Assembly: GCF_030867145.1 (NCBI RefSeq)
Contig: NC_134418.1
Span: 7,126,802 to 7,190,801 of the forward strand
DNA length: 64,000 bases
From: Opisthocomus hoazin
Lineage: Eukaryota > Chordata > Aves > Opisthocomiformes > Opisthocomidae
Direction of reading: 5' to 3'
Below, one piece after another: positions 37,701-52,700 of the stretch. The notes beneath the pieces are model-generated. The model did no database searches. It saw nothing but the letters and a program-made list of their open reading frames with translations, and had not been told where the DNA came from. Each line of letters begins with the position of its first letter. Positions within the stretch are counted from its first letter, which is position 1. The translations under genes were made by a program, and so were the position numbers.

Positions 37701-40700
37701 AACAATTGGGAAATCTTAGCAGCTGAAATCACAACGTAACTCTTAAGCATTCTTCTAAGGAGAAGACAGGTGAAGTAATGTGTGGATTAAAACCCAAGAT
37801 AGTCAAATGCTGACAGAATCATGGCCAGAGTTTTGGGAGTCTTTGCAGTTACATAGCAGGGACAGTTTTCACACATTTGCTGTGGGAATAACTGGCTGAT
37901 TGCCATCCTCGTTTTTCACACTCATGTTTAAACTATGGAAGCCAAATTCCATCCACGGATGCTTCATCTTGAGCTACGAAGGTGCAGAGTAAAGCACAAC
38001 AGACAGGAACCTCTGATTTCTAACCTTTGCAAGTCTTGTTAGAGCTAATTGTAACCATACTCTTTATTTAACGCAAGCTAGATGAGACTGCTTCTCAAAA
38101 GCTGTTTCTTTTGTCCTCAACAAGAAACAAACCACAACACTATGTCCCTGGTCTTAAAAGCAAGTGAAAACCAGCATACCTAACACTGAGAGGTGATTCA
38201 ACTGAGAGCCCCAGCAGGGCACAGGCATCTCTTGTGAAGATGTCACAGATGTCCGCCCACTGGTTTGCATCTAATAGATGAACGTACGGAGAGTTCTCTA
38301 TACCTTGCCGCAGATACACCAGGCTGCCCATCAAAACCTGAATATCTGCAAGGGACCAGGAACAGTCAGTTATTTTACACTATGAATAAGAGCTAGCATC
38401 TACAGTTTCAGCTTTTACATGGAAAACAGGCAGACAAACCATACTGATAACACACAACCTCACCTCTACTAAACACAGTTACAGCTACCACAGGACAGAC
38501 ACCTATGGCCACGAGAGCTCCAGGTCACTATGGACATGACAGGGGGTGTGCTGCCTATTAATTTGTCTCAAACAGGTTCACTTTTTTGTAAGCTTTCTGA
38601 CACACACAGTACCCTAAAAATTAGGCTTTACTGGATTCAATTTGAGGTGGTTCACTTAACTCGCATATTCCTCATTTTCCAAAAGTTTCATTTCTCTTTG
38701 TATCACCCCACACAGCAGAAAATAGCAGACGACTATTCCAAGAACATTTCTGTGCATTTTTAACACTTTATCCTGGCAGCAGGCCTATTCCAGATGCAAT
38801 CTATATATTATTTATAGAGTCAAAAACCTTAAATTTAAGCTATGTGCAGACATATCAAAATATAATTTTGTGCCCTCTTTAAAAAAAAAAAAAAAAGAGG
38901 AGTTAATTCAAATTATAAGGATTCAGGTTATACATGTTAAATACAGAAAAAAGAAGCTTCTAACAAAATTAAAATAATGGAGTAAAACACGTTTGGAACA
39001 TGATTTATATTTTACTACAAGATTCCACATCCCAGTGCTTTAAATCCCCTCAACGTGACTGAAAACTTACCCTTCTGATGATTTAGGGCAAATGGCTGGA
39101 AGTTTTTTGCATACTGAAGTGCTTCTCTTTGATTTGCTGTTCCACCCATCAACAAACTAATGAAATATAATCTGTGTAGTTTAAATTCCAACGAACTGTT
39201 CTGTGCCATAAGCATTTCTCTGTTGGATACCGCCCACCTAGAAGAAACGAGGAGGTACAATAGGACATGACACAAGATTAATTACAATTATCAACCACCT
39301 ATTTCAAGGACAATATGACTGCTCCCCGAACTTCTATGAGCCTACACAGAGCACAGACAATGGCAAGACCCCTCAAGAATACCGGAGCTGCTGAAGGCAC
39401 ACAACGATGGTACTTCTGGTGCTGCTGTACATGTTCACCTCTGCAAAGTTCAACACGCACTGGGTGGAAAGCGAGACTGAATTAGGCACAACGTAAGGTA
39501 GAAATTGCTAGAATCTACTGTATTTGGATTAATACCACTCTGAATCTTAACAATTGCAGACAGTTTTCAGCTGCATGTTGAAGAAGTTTGACCAAACCTT
39601 TCAAGAACATACTTTTCAACTTCCTCATCCGTCAAACATTTTCTCTCAGCTGCTGTGTTTATATGTGCGCCTGTGCTGCCCTGGAGAGGGGAACTGCGTC
39701 CTGGGGGCCTCGAAGACAGACATTATCAAGACCTGACAATGGGGAATAGGTGGAAAGGAAATGCTTTACCCTGCTTAAACTTTGCTTTCTGTGCTATTTC
39801 CAACTTTGGCAATAAGACCCACTTTCTGGGTCTCATGCACCACGATAACACTAATGTTTGGCTCCCAAACAACATGGAAGAATTCTTAAACACGCTGCAA
39901 GTAAAATGAACCGGAATTTTCAAGGCATTTCATGAAAAGTTACTTTATTATTTAGATTTTATCCATCCCTTCTTGTTTTGGTTTGGGTTTTTTCCTTAAT
40001 TCAATTTAGTCAGGCCTAAATCAATCCAATCTTTCTCTTAAGAACTTCAAGTTTCAATGTTCTTCAGTACATCTGTTTCTCATTAGTGTTAATTAGTTAT
40101 ATTATTTTCACTGCAGGAGCTCCATTAAGCAAAGAGCTTTTTCACTTTTCAGTAAGGAAGTGAGGTAGTCTCTGTTCCTTAAAAAGAAGGGGTATGTGAG
40201 GCTTCTGTTCTTTTCAAGCAATACTAAAATAAGAAAATCAAGCATTTTTACAGTACTGGTAAAGCTTTCAATGCATATTAGCCTTCTGCATTAAGATGTA
40301 GCATTAATGAGCACGTATCTACTTTCAATTTGTTGTGGTGAAAGTGTCAGGAGTCTGACTTGACCAGGAAGTCTTTGTAATGACAGCAGTAACCTTTCAG
40401 TGGGAAACAGTGAAAAACGTAGCCATTCAGCTCAGAGCAAGCCCTACTGTCCCTTATTTCAAGCAGTTTCAGACTAGCAGCCTCAGAAGACTGTCAACAC
40501 TGTAATTTCTACCAGGAGCGAAGGGCACCCTAACCATGGGGTGTTTGTTGCTTTGGTTTGGGGGGGGTTGTTTTTTTGTTTCTTTTTATGACCAGTGGCC
40601 ACAGTTTGAACTGGGTGGCAATAAAGCTCACTCCCAACTGAGAAAACGAGAGCCTGAAGTTACCAACCATAGACCAACAAGCAGCTGAAAGACAAAAAAC

Positions 40701-43700
40701 TATTATCAATAAACCATAAGACTAGTCCACAGTCCCATTAATGAGATATTAATCTGTATTACATCAAACAAGCCTCCATCCTCTCCCTGCCAATATTCGC
40801 AACCACATGACACAGTACTTCATCTCGCTCCGATCGAGTCTATTTTTCCAAAGCAGCTTTTAGGCAGGCTTTCCATTTTTAGCTCTTTGAGTGGCAGCAC
40901 AGATTTGTATCAGAAGCAAGCAGCCACAGAAGCAAAGCCTGAGGTGTTTGCTCTAGGGCCCGCTGTTTCTATTTCTAATAGAGAGACAAAAAGACCCAAG
41001 TGAGGTTTAAAACATTCAACCCACAAACTTTCTGCCACCCTCCAAAATCATTAGTAATCACAACACCGGTTGCCCTACCTCCCCTCCAAACGATACTTCC
41101 AGCATGTTTTCACTTCTGAGACTCAAATCCATCTGAATTTTTAAAAGTTTACAGTATACTATTCAAACCACAGGTACGCAGAGCTCTCTCATAGCTCACA
41201 GGGGATTTAGTCAAAATGAATTTCACAAAGCTAGCAAAGATTAAATTACGTTTAAACGATACCCCACGGGTCCCAGCAAATACCAGGACCTGTCCGCCTT
41301 GCTGCTTTACAGACAGAAGAGAAGACAATATCTCTTCACCAGGAGATTGCAGTCAAAAGCTTTAAACTTGCAAGTCATTCCCACCAGACCTTCACATGGA
41401 GACCCACCTGGGCTCAGAAGGGCCAGAATCCACCCAGAAAGAACCTATGGATTTCCCTCCCCCATCACCAAATGACAATGAGAAAAGTCAGTGGAAATTA
41501 ACGGGATCCTGCAGAGGTACAGAGCTTACACAGCCCAGGGTGCAGGGCCAGACAGGGCACCCACAAAGTCAAGTTCCACACCCCATAAAAAGAGAAAAAT
41601 GTTATGGCCAGTCACACTAAATTTAATTCTGAAGTGTAGTATTTGTAAGTGTTGGAATTTGTATTAGTAAGAAAATCTGAAAAAAAAATCACAATTAGGG
41701 TCTTTTTTTTTTTTAAATCAGATACAAATACTAACTTGTCTCTATCACCACAGCAGGCCTTTCAAAGTCTTTTCAGAAAGCCATTAACCTGACAGCTCCC
41801 TTCTGATGGCAGAGCCTAGCAGCCACCCCTGTTTGCTTTGCTCCCAACACTGAGTTAAGCCGGGCACCAGCTGCAGAGCACTGGCAGAGCCAGAGAGACT
41901 GGTTATTGTTTTCATCCCACCCTTCTGCAATTTTACATGGGCAAACCCCGCCATACTCCCCTTCCTGGTTCAGGATACTGTAATTAATTATCCTTGTGTA
42001 ACACCCGCTTTCTGCTTCAACGCTACTGTCAGTAGCCTAGCCCTAGAACAGGCCAGTTTGGGACTGCTTTTATGCACCCCTGAAGCTGTACTTACTGATG
42101 CCAGCTTTAGCCATTTACTAGCTTTTTGCCCAAAGAGCACAAAGCCACTCCTCCAAGCTCCTCTCACACAGAGGCCGGCCCTCCAGGAGCGGTTTCTATC
42201 CCTCCTCCTGAACACCCACGTCTGCTGGGAAATAATACGGGAAATACATTCACTAGCGTCAGCAGTTCTGCGGAGTAACTGGGCATTTAAAACATCAGGC
42301 ACCTCCTAAACTCTACGGTTTTGTCACATTTTATCATCCTCACTGACAACCACGTCTTTTACATCAGCATGACTACAAATAAGGACCCCCTGTGCCCAGC
42401 AGCAGGTGAAGAGCAGCAGATAGCTTTGGCACAGCAGAGTTTAAACAGAATAAACATTGTAAACAGAAAGGAGCCCGGGTGGGGGAGGGAGCCCAGCATA
42501 CAAACTGTGTGGACAATACCCCCTGTTCTCTGTCCATTCAGCTGTCTGGGGAATAAGAGCTCCTTTGAAGAGGGACCATGCCTTCGCCTTTGTTTGAAAA
42601 ATATTTGACACGTTGCAGGAACTACAAGATACGACCAAGTAGCAATAAGTGAGGCCTAACGCCTAGCAAACAGGAGCTAAAATGAATTTAGTGACTTCAT
42701 GTGGAAGGACATAACAGCAAGTTACCATTCCTCAGAAAGTGTCCTTCACAGCAGCTATGTTCCTGTTTGTACTACAAGAGATACGTGGTGTAGCTGACAG
42801 TAAATCCTGTTTCAGTCATAACATCAGGCATTTCAGTGTTGCTTACCACCAATTAGCCAATTCAACAGCAATAAATCACCTGAGCTTTCAACCTGTGTAA
42901 CTATATTCAAAGACTTAACTATTTAGGTCAAACTTTGCATGACCCAGAGGAATAATCCAGGATTTGATTTATGAACATCACGGTTCCCTGCACTCAGTTT
43001 AGATGCTAACAAGCTCCGAACTGACATACCTGTGTCAGTCCGTGTTCAAGAGAAAAGAAAATGTCTGTTTATATGAAAATGTACTTAATAATGCAAAAAC
43101 AAGTATCTTAAGTATATGAATTATGCTCTGGAATCACAGAATGGTAGGGGTTGGAAGGGACCTCTGTGGGTCACCCAGTCCAACCCCCCTGCCAAAGCAG
43201 GGTCACCTACAGCAGGCTGCACAGGACCTTGTCCAGGCGGGTCTTGAATATCTCCAGAGAAGGAGAATCCATAACCTCCCTGGGCAACCTGTTCCAGGGC
43301 TCCATCTCCCTCAGAGGAAAGAAGTTCTTCCTCACGTTCAGATGGAACTTCCTGTGCTTCAGTTTATGCCCATTGCCCCTTGTCCTGTCACTGGGCACCA
43401 CTGGAAAGAGTCTGGCCCCATCCTCCTGACACCCACCCCGCAGATATTTATAGGCATTTAGAAGGTCCCCTCTCAGCCTTCTCTTCTCCAGGCTGAACAA
43501 GCCCAGCTCCCTCAGCCTTTCCTCGTAGGAGAGATGCTCCAGTCCCCTCATCATCCTCGTAGCCCTCCGCTGGACTCTCTCCAGTAGCTCCTCATCTTTC
43601 TTGAACTGGGGAGCCCAGCACTGGACACAGTACTCCAGATGGGGCCTCACTAGGGCAGAGTAGAGGGGAAGGAGAACCTCCCTTGACCTACTAAGACAGA

Positions 43701-46700
43701 ATGAAAGACAGAAATTTTGAATTTGCTTTGGTTTCATTGTTTCTATTTTTAAATGGTCACTTCAAAGTCGGTTTGGGTTTTTGTTTGTTTGGGTTTTGTG
43801 GGTGGTTTGGTTTTTTTTTTTTCCTTACTTCTGAGACCAACCTAGTCTTACCAAAACTCTCGCAGCTTAAAAAAAACAACAGGCTGAGGGGTTGCTTTGG
43901 GTTTTCTTAATTTTAAATCAAAAGCTATTCTGAAACAGTACTGCACAGTTATGTACCCACTACTGCAAATCGTAGAACAGTAGCCCATGAGACATTTCAT
44001 CACCTTTCCCTCCTCACTGCCACTCTACAACCATTAGACGTGTAAACTGGTGCTAAAAGTCTACTAAGGTCAAGACAGTATCCTGGTCTAAGGTTGATAG
44101 ACAGACCTCAGATACTCCCAGAGTTGGTTTTCCTCTGAGCATTCAGCATTACCCACTGACTTGCATTAACCGTATCGGTTTTTCAGGAGAAATCTCTCTA
44201 CCTGATCTCACCGTCAGCCCAGGCTCCCAGCAGCAGCTCACGGGCCACAGAGATGTTTCCTGCTCTGGAAGGGACACACCTCTCACCCAGCATTAATCAG
44301 CACCCACCCAGCAGCAGCAGCCAGCAAAGTACACACCTGTCCTCTCACCGCCTCTTCCCACCCCATGGTCCCTTCTCTGGAAAGGGAGAGCGACTTGAGG
44401 AAAAGCGAGAACTTGGATCCTGAGTCCAGCTCTGCTCACCCCACAGGCTTGGTGAAGCCAAAGAGACTTGATGGTACCCAACACCTTTAATAAGTCCCAG
44501 CACCCTTCCTAACAGGCTTCGCTAACAATTCACTATAAGGCTAAGTACCATCATAGCAGACAACCATTTCTCCAAGCCATGTTTCTTCCTGAAACCTTAA
44601 ATCGGCATCACAAATGCTTCAAGTTAATCCTTAATCTAAGAAAGAGACCCTTAACTAAGCACTGCCCATGGGGAGGGACACAGAGGGGATGAAAGGAGGA
44701 AGGGGTTCACTCAGTGACTAGACCGCTCAAAGGACCAACAGGGACATACTAAAGACAGTATTTAAAACAAAAACTAAGGATTTGTTAAAAGCATTCAAAA
44801 AATAAGAGAAAAAAAATCTGAGTAAACTCACTCTAGCGCAGGTCTCAAAACTCTAACTTTTAATGCTTCCAATATCCGATTTAACTCCACAAATGGTTCT
44901 TTTTGACTTTGATCTATTGATAGACCAGATTCCTGGGGAAAAAAAAAAAGTCAGTTTTTAGTTAAAGCATAAAAAACAATGGGATTAAACTGCTGTTTTT
45001 CTGACAGCTTAAACATTCACCTGGAACATTCCAATAAGGAGGCTAACACAAAGCGTAATTTTCCATAGTCAGTAACATTCAACACCCACATTTGTCGTTA
45101 CCTGACAAAGTTCCTCAGCTACATCCAACATTCCCTGCCGGAAGAAGTGCTCCACCATCACCTCGTTGAGGATTCGCTGGCTGTCGGCCTGCCAGCACCC
45201 ATCTATCCCCACGCTGCTGATGTCAGAGTCAAAATTCTGAAACGTGCAAATCAACAGTTAACAGGCTGGAACAAACTGCCCCACGTATTTTTTTTCTTTA
45301 ATTGTGCAGGACACCTTATGTCTCCACCCTGATGCTTTCTGCCTATTACTCAGTTGGCCCTCAATTACCTCCTGTTCAAAGTGCAACGTATCTGTCAGCT
45401 GCTTCATTATCTCCCGCGTACAGAAGAAGAAATCCTTTGGCTCGCTCTTTTCAAGGCTGAATACTATCCCCTATAAGCAATTACACTTACAAATTACACG
45501 TCTAGCTAGCAAACTAGAAATCTAGTTAACTAATAAAGGGGTTTCCAGACCGTGATGTGTTTTTGAAAGAAGTATCTGCAGAAAAGGCTTTTTCCATATG
45601 TGAAAACTGAAAATGCATAAAGAACAGAAAACAAAATCGCCTACACCAGAATCAAAATAGCGTTATCAATACATCACTGTCACTACAGCACACCAAATTA
45701 GAAGTAAAAGCTTTAACTCAAAAATTATTTACATAGCTGGGGGGGACAGACAATGCCGAAGGAGGAAAATGCCACTTCTCCCCACCCCCAAACGACAAGG
45801 AAGCTCAAATCTCTGAAGACCTCAACACCCCAGCAACAGGATGAGCTTTGAAGATGAGAGATCTTTTACAGATCTAACCCCGATGATCCTACTGCCGTGT
45901 ATTTTTAGGCCAGTGGCCTACGGACATATTCCAGGAATAAGTAAAAATACTGCCACGGTGACTCTTCAGTAACACTTGGCACTGCGCCTCTTGGCAGCAG
46001 GAGAGCAACACATATTCTAACTCAAGATGTAAAACGGGATTTTAACTGCTAACATGTTTTATGACCAGGGCAGGCAGGTTAGTCTCAATAAAAATCCTCA
46101 CCCACTGCCTAAAACAAACCTCTTGTGAAAGTAAGAGCCTAGAAGTCAGCACATTGCTCGCTGCCTGACCTGGTGGCCTGCCGACTGCGGCTCTCTTCCA
46201 AGAAGGAACTTCAAAAATCACAAGTTTGGTGCGAACAGCAGTGCTTCAGCTACAGCTCTGTGCCGATCGACAGTCCTGCACAACATGGGAACACCTACCT
46301 AGCACAAAGGCACGCTTCTGTCAAAGCAGGCAGAGCAAACACCAGGAGGTTGGTAGAAGCTACCTGTCCAACACGCATTATGGGTTCCCAACAGCCAGCA
46401 CAACGCCGGAGCGGCAGGTTAGCCCGTGCCCGACCCGCTGCAAGGTCTGCCAGCGCAAAGCTGGATAACCAGCTTCAGAACAAATCTGAGCAGGTGACGT
46501 GGGGTTATGTTAGCCTGGCACTCTGTATCCCAGGGACGCGACGTCGCTGACCTGCAGTAGGAACCCAAAGAGTCACATGTTGTTTTGTCAAAACACACGC
46601 CAGGCAACAGACGTTTGCAGAGCAACGCTGCCAAAAGCATTCGGGAGCGTGCTATTAACCTGCTTCAGAAGTTAAATCGAGTTGGAAGGAGGTTCTTAAA

Positions 46701-49700
46701 TTAAAAAAAGTAGCGAACATCATCAGGGCAGCTTCAAACTTTCAGACCAAGGAGTCACTTTTGCCCTGCACAAGTCTCTCCTGCCCAGCTATGCCTCACT
46801 GCTTTCTCCTCAGGAGGCAGCACGTGCCTAACCGCAATTCAGACGTCGGCCTCAAAGACTGAATCTGCTGCCTTTCCAGGCTGGCTGGAGAGGACCCGAG
46901 TGGCATGCAGTGACCAGCCACAGTGAAGATGGATGCATGGTGGCATCTCCCACACAGCGTGGATCAGCCCTTCAGAGGCAGCCTTACTAACAGGGAGCAT
47001 GTCCACCTCCGAAATGGCGAGGGGGCACATCAGCATAGATCTGTAAAGCTTCTCATTCTTCCTTCCATCACTCCACACAGCTCAGCTTCACACTTCGTCT
47101 TCTTTTTATTTGCCACTTCTTAATTTCCTTCATCAGCCACGTCCACACCTCCTTTGATGCCGCTCTGTGTCACCGTAAGAAGAGGCAGCCTTCTCATCCC
47201 TGCACGCACGCGTGGCTTCAAAACCACCACTCCCTTCGGGTCTCCTAGCAAACTTTCAGTAAAACACTGACCTTTAGCTAGCAATTGTCTCTTCCATCTT
47301 TCAGAGATAGCAGAGCAAGATAAACATTTGAATTCTTGCCGTTGATGCAAGTCTCACATTTAACAACATTTTCACTTGGGTGTCTTAACCTGTAAGCTCC
47401 TTGTCATGCTGCTTGTCTTTATGCTGTATCTTGAAAAAACTTCAGCATCCTGAAGACTAAATAATTTCTGCCAACCCTGAGAAGCCTTTAAGGCTCACCA
47501 CCATCGCCGATTCTTCTGTCACTGTCTACAGTGATATGTCCACATCACACAAATCCACCAGCAATGCACCAGAGGAACATCAGAGGCAGTAGCAAGAAAA
47601 CACAAGCTGACTTTTGTTACTTAGGTTTCAGGGGCTGGGGGAATCATCAGTAATCTAAAACCAATCGACTAAGTTCTTTCTCACGCAATTTCAAGTCCTG
47701 CTGAATGTGTAACCCTGTAAGAAGAAACTGTCGTTTTCTGGGCAGTTTACCAGCCATTAGAGCTGAACCTACGCCTTCAACATCATCACGTCCTTCTCAT
47801 CGCTTGGGGGCAGAGGTGGTAGAGCCACCTACCTCAGTTCCTTCACAAAATCCACATTTTGTTCTGAAACACCAAACCTATGAGTCTTGAGAACCTTTTC
47901 AAAACTCCATTGTAAATCAGATTTTTTAAATCCCATAAAAGATGGTAACAATGAGTCATATCAACCTAGATGTGCTGCACTTTCAAGGCACATTACACAA
48001 TCTGAGGACCTCAATTTCTTTTCTCCCCCTCATCCATTCTCCAATCAACCCAGTCTTGACCAGGTTCTTGTTTCAGTAACTGTTTTTAAAGAAAAAAAAC
48101 AAACAAAAAACCAAACCAATTTCTGAGGTTTTTATTACACATGGGATTCTACAGCTCTGCCTCTTCTCAGCCCTGAGGAGCTTCAAGAACTGACTGCACA
48201 TATTACAGTGAGTGACTGTCACATGTCAGAACAAATTACTGCCTGCCTTTGGCTTACATATTTCATAATTGTCATGCATGCATGATATGCTGGTGACTAC
48301 ACAACTCAGTTTTGTTTTCTAAATGCTAACAGTATGCTAACTGATAGCATGTGGGGTTTATTAATATTTCAGAAGTTGGAATTAATTCAGTAAATTACCA
48401 ACTCCAGAAAGGTTATTTTGTGCTTTTCAGGTTTTAAGCTTAGCAGAGTGTCAGTTAATATTCCTGAGAAACAAGCCTTTTTTTTAAGATTCTAACTAGC
48501 AAGCCTAGGGCTCAAATGTAGAATAGTATGTGCTAAATGTACCAATGATACAACGTAAAGTACATTACTGATGATTGCCGAAATGTGAGCAGGACTTCCA
48601 GACATGCACACACACAAGACGGACCATTTTAACCAACACAGCCTTCCATGTTATTAGTAACAACGTGATATGAAGGAGGATGATGATTAAGGACAGTTTT
48701 ATTCCTCAGTTTCTCAGTTAAGATTACTTTATGCATTCCTCTCTTCTCCTGAATTCTGACCCAAAATACAAATGAAATACATTTTTTTACCTCATCTGTT
48801 CTGTTGTTGGTTCGTAAGATAAAGCTGGACTTGCAAAGACTCCGTATTTACCTGGCTATCTTCTTCACAGCAACATAATTAAATGATGTTCAGTAAAGGC
48901 TTTTATTTTGTTTGTATCCAAGTTTTTACATGAAACAAACACTAACTTTGGTAAAAGTCTGCTTCCCCAAAAGAAAGACTGGATTCAAATGTTTACCCTT
49001 TAGAAACAGGCTTAAAATTCAGAGATAAAAATGGAAGGAGCTACCATTTACTCCACTTACTTTCCTGAAGGCAGGCATTTAACCACTGCTCAGACAGATC
49101 GCTGCTAGAGGGAAAACATTTACTAGCCCCACCAAAAACACTCTGAGATGAATTCAAACCATTCCAGAAGAGTGATTGATTTACAGGGAGACTGATGAGC
49201 GAGCTACCTGGTAACAACCTGCTGAACAACAGTGACATGATGAGTTCTGGAAGCAGAGCAAATGCTGGTACAATAAAAAAAAAAAACACCCTGGATGCAA
49301 ACATTTCCTTTCAAAGGAGAAAATGCTTTTTGGAAGAAAGGGTAACGCTTCATGCCACAGAAGCATGTAATCCATCCAGAAATACTACGAAAAAGGTCTA
49401 GCTTATTAGGCAAGCTTTCCAGGAACTGCTAACTAAAAAGCAACACACAAAAGTTTTGGCATTTCAGACATTAACATGGTTTATATTCGATGCCAGATTT
49501 GAACTTCATTTTTCAAACGTTTAGGAGCTGTGAACTCCACAGGCAGACAAATCCAGGCCACATCCAAATTCGTAAGCAACGACTACACTAACTCAAAAAC
49601 CAACAGACTAAACTTTACATGTAGGTACAACCCTGCCTCAACAGTGGAAATAAGAAATTTAACCTGAAATTTGCCACAAGCAGATAATTCAGCAAGTTCT

Positions 49701-52700
49701 TTCAAAATCCAAGCTTGTTAAGCAGGAAGTTTGTTGATTCTACGTGTAACAACAGCCATCCTTCGGACACATCACACAAAATTGGTACCAATTACAGCAT
49801 GTTTCCCAATCTCAAATCAGGCAATAAAATAATGAGTTACAATCATCTGTGCCTGAGCACATAGAGCTAGGAAGACCACAAGCAGTGTTCTGGAGCTGTT
49901 ATTCCATCTATAAAATAAACCATGAAAAACGCTGGAATGAGGATTTACATGTGACAGAAACAAAACTCGAATCAAGGGTTGTGCTTCTTTAAATTCGAAC
50001 GAGCGTTTTATTTAGGAAGCAGTAGTATTTTGCCCAGAATGTGTTGAGAATCAATTCACCGCGTCAATTACACTTAATTACTTCTATTGGTTTAAGCTTA
50101 AGTATATTATGGGGAAGGAATGGGGGGAGGGCAATTTCGACAGGCTAAGGGACTCGCATGCCCTCAATGACTTTGCTGACAGGTTTCAAGCGTATTTGCC
50201 AGCAGCCCAGGGAAATCACATTAAGTACATATGGAAGATTTCCTTCAAATGTCACTGTCCAGGGAAGCACTAAATTCCACCTGGATTTAAACATTACACA
50301 TCTTTATCTGATAAACAGGCCAAGACTTCAGGGTATATTTTAAATTAGTTCTCGTAAGATACTACAGTCAGGGAAAACTAATAAAATTCAAACTACTTGC
50401 ATTAAAAAAAAAGTCCAACAAAGTCCATATTTAAGGAGTCAATCCTAACCGACGCTCTGACCTTCATAAAAATACTTCCTTCATTACGAGCAGGACTGGG
50501 GACTCACGCAGTCCCCACTGCTTCTGGTCTTTTGAAGCAAACATCGCAGACACTAAGCAAGACTGAAAATCCTGAGGAATGAGCACACTGAATACAGCAA
50601 GTTGAGCTCATTTTTGAACACCTGGCTGAAACAGCCCTTCTGACACAGGGTATCCTACTTCTGACAAAGTATCCTTTCTACTATTTCACAAAACCGTACA
50701 CTTGAAATTTAAAAAATGCTTTTGTTCACAGCTATCCTTCTTCAAATAAAAATACTAGATAAACTTCAGACAGCGGGACAGAAACAAAACTGGAAAAACT
50801 ATGCACGTGACAATTGAAACAGCTATTTGGAGATTAGACTCAAGTCTAAACTCTATTAAGCTTGCAAGTGCTGCTTTCTTTGGCTTCTAAGAAATACCAT
50901 CACCAATTTCCATTGAATATTCACATCCTCTGTACAGGACCTAGGGTTGCTCTACCTCAGAGTATTTAAATGCAAAAGGCATAGCCAAACCCGAAACCTT
51001 ACTTTTACCAAGTCCACTTGCTGAAGCAGAATAGGAAAGTTTCAAGCTCAGGCCAAGATTACATAGATTTATTTCAGGCTTCAAGCCAGTAATAAGGATG
51101 GAATTGTACTCTAGTTAATTGGTTTAGATACAGCAGCAAGGATTAGAGACAGATGCGTCCTTAAGCTTTGGACAACAGTGACGCTTGCGTTAAAGCTGTT
51201 AGTACAAAGTTTGAGCTCTCCATGATGGTCAGCCACAGACACAAGCAAAAAATGTTAGTTGCACAGATATTCTGTCTAATAATGGAGCAATACCTACTCT
51301 GTCTTTTCATCACACTACTGTTAAATTATGCTTTAACAGCTTATCATTACTAACAGTTTAAATGAGATTCCCAAAGGATGAACAAGTATTCTGTAATGCT
51401 GCAAATGTCTTCATCCAGATGAAAAGACTCCTTTACTAGTGTCTTAGTAAGATCATAACGTGCACCTCAGACCAAATGTTTAGACCCTATCAACATAAGC
51501 ACATTCTGATATGAAACTATCACATAAGAATGTCCAAAAAGGCAAGTACAAGACTCCCTGTATACAGAACTACTTTATACGAAAGAACCTCCAGATGAAG
51601 AAAAGCATGACCTGAAAGTATACATGTAGCACCACTTACCACAAAAGAAAAGAATTTTAGTATCTTTTCAAACAATGGTCAATAGCTACCTACCAAAACA
51701 TATTCAGATCCCAGTTATTCTTGAACCTGGAATTCATATAAGAATGTCTCACGTGCAAAGCTTCAAAGACAAGCTGCCCTACCTTATTACTTCTTATGGC
51801 ACAGACACAGATACTACGAGAAGCTGAATCTACTCCACTCGCATGGAGAACACTGCATGTTATAAAACTAAGCCCTAAGAACCAACACCACACCTGAAAT
51901 AAGTACAAAATGTCTTTCTTCGAAAAAATCTGGTTTTATACTGCCTTCTAGAACACAACACCACTTTTGAGTTATTTGCTGCTGACAATTAACTAGAAAT
52001 GCAATACATATATATTAAAACCCAGTATTTCTTATTGAGACAGATACTGAAGTAAACAATTTGCTAAACTGATACAACACATGCTAAGTCTAGTAATATC
52101 TACGGGGCATGTTCTCTCGGAAATTAAGAGATCTAAGCTGCCCCAGTAGGAATACTCTGTATACAACAAGTTCTGAAAGCAAGTATTGTACAGCCCACTG
52201 TCCTGCCTCTGCCCAAAGCCTATGCTTCTGTAGTTGACAGAAAGATTTAGTTGAGAATAATTGTAGCATAAAACCAAATTTTGGAAAGCAGAGTACGCAT
52301 CACAGAATATATGCAATAATACAATCAAACCACAGTATAAATACCTTATCAATGGCTTTTCCAACTCGGGATACGCTGCTGTGAATATCTTTATGATCAG
52401 AGGCCAGTTTTTGAACTGTGTCTTTTATTCTTTTACAACACTGTGTCATAACAAGTGAAATTGTGCCCGACAAGTCTCCATCTTGATCTAGACAAAAAAG
52501 AGGAAAATTACTAACTTTGTTACAAACAAATGATAACATTAAATATGCAACAACGTACAAAGAGAAGAAATGGTATCAAAAGAAAGAAGTGCAACATAGA
52601 GAGTATTTGCAAAGCAGCAGCAGTTTAACTGAAGGAAGATGTACAGGAACCCGTGGAATCAGGAATCCAGCTGGGTGCACAATAGCATCAAACAAGTGCA

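Noticed and set aside
46173-46550. 125-codon + strand frame in RMND5A intron 2
   Set aside because: Basic, low-information sequence with no homology I recognise; likely chance.
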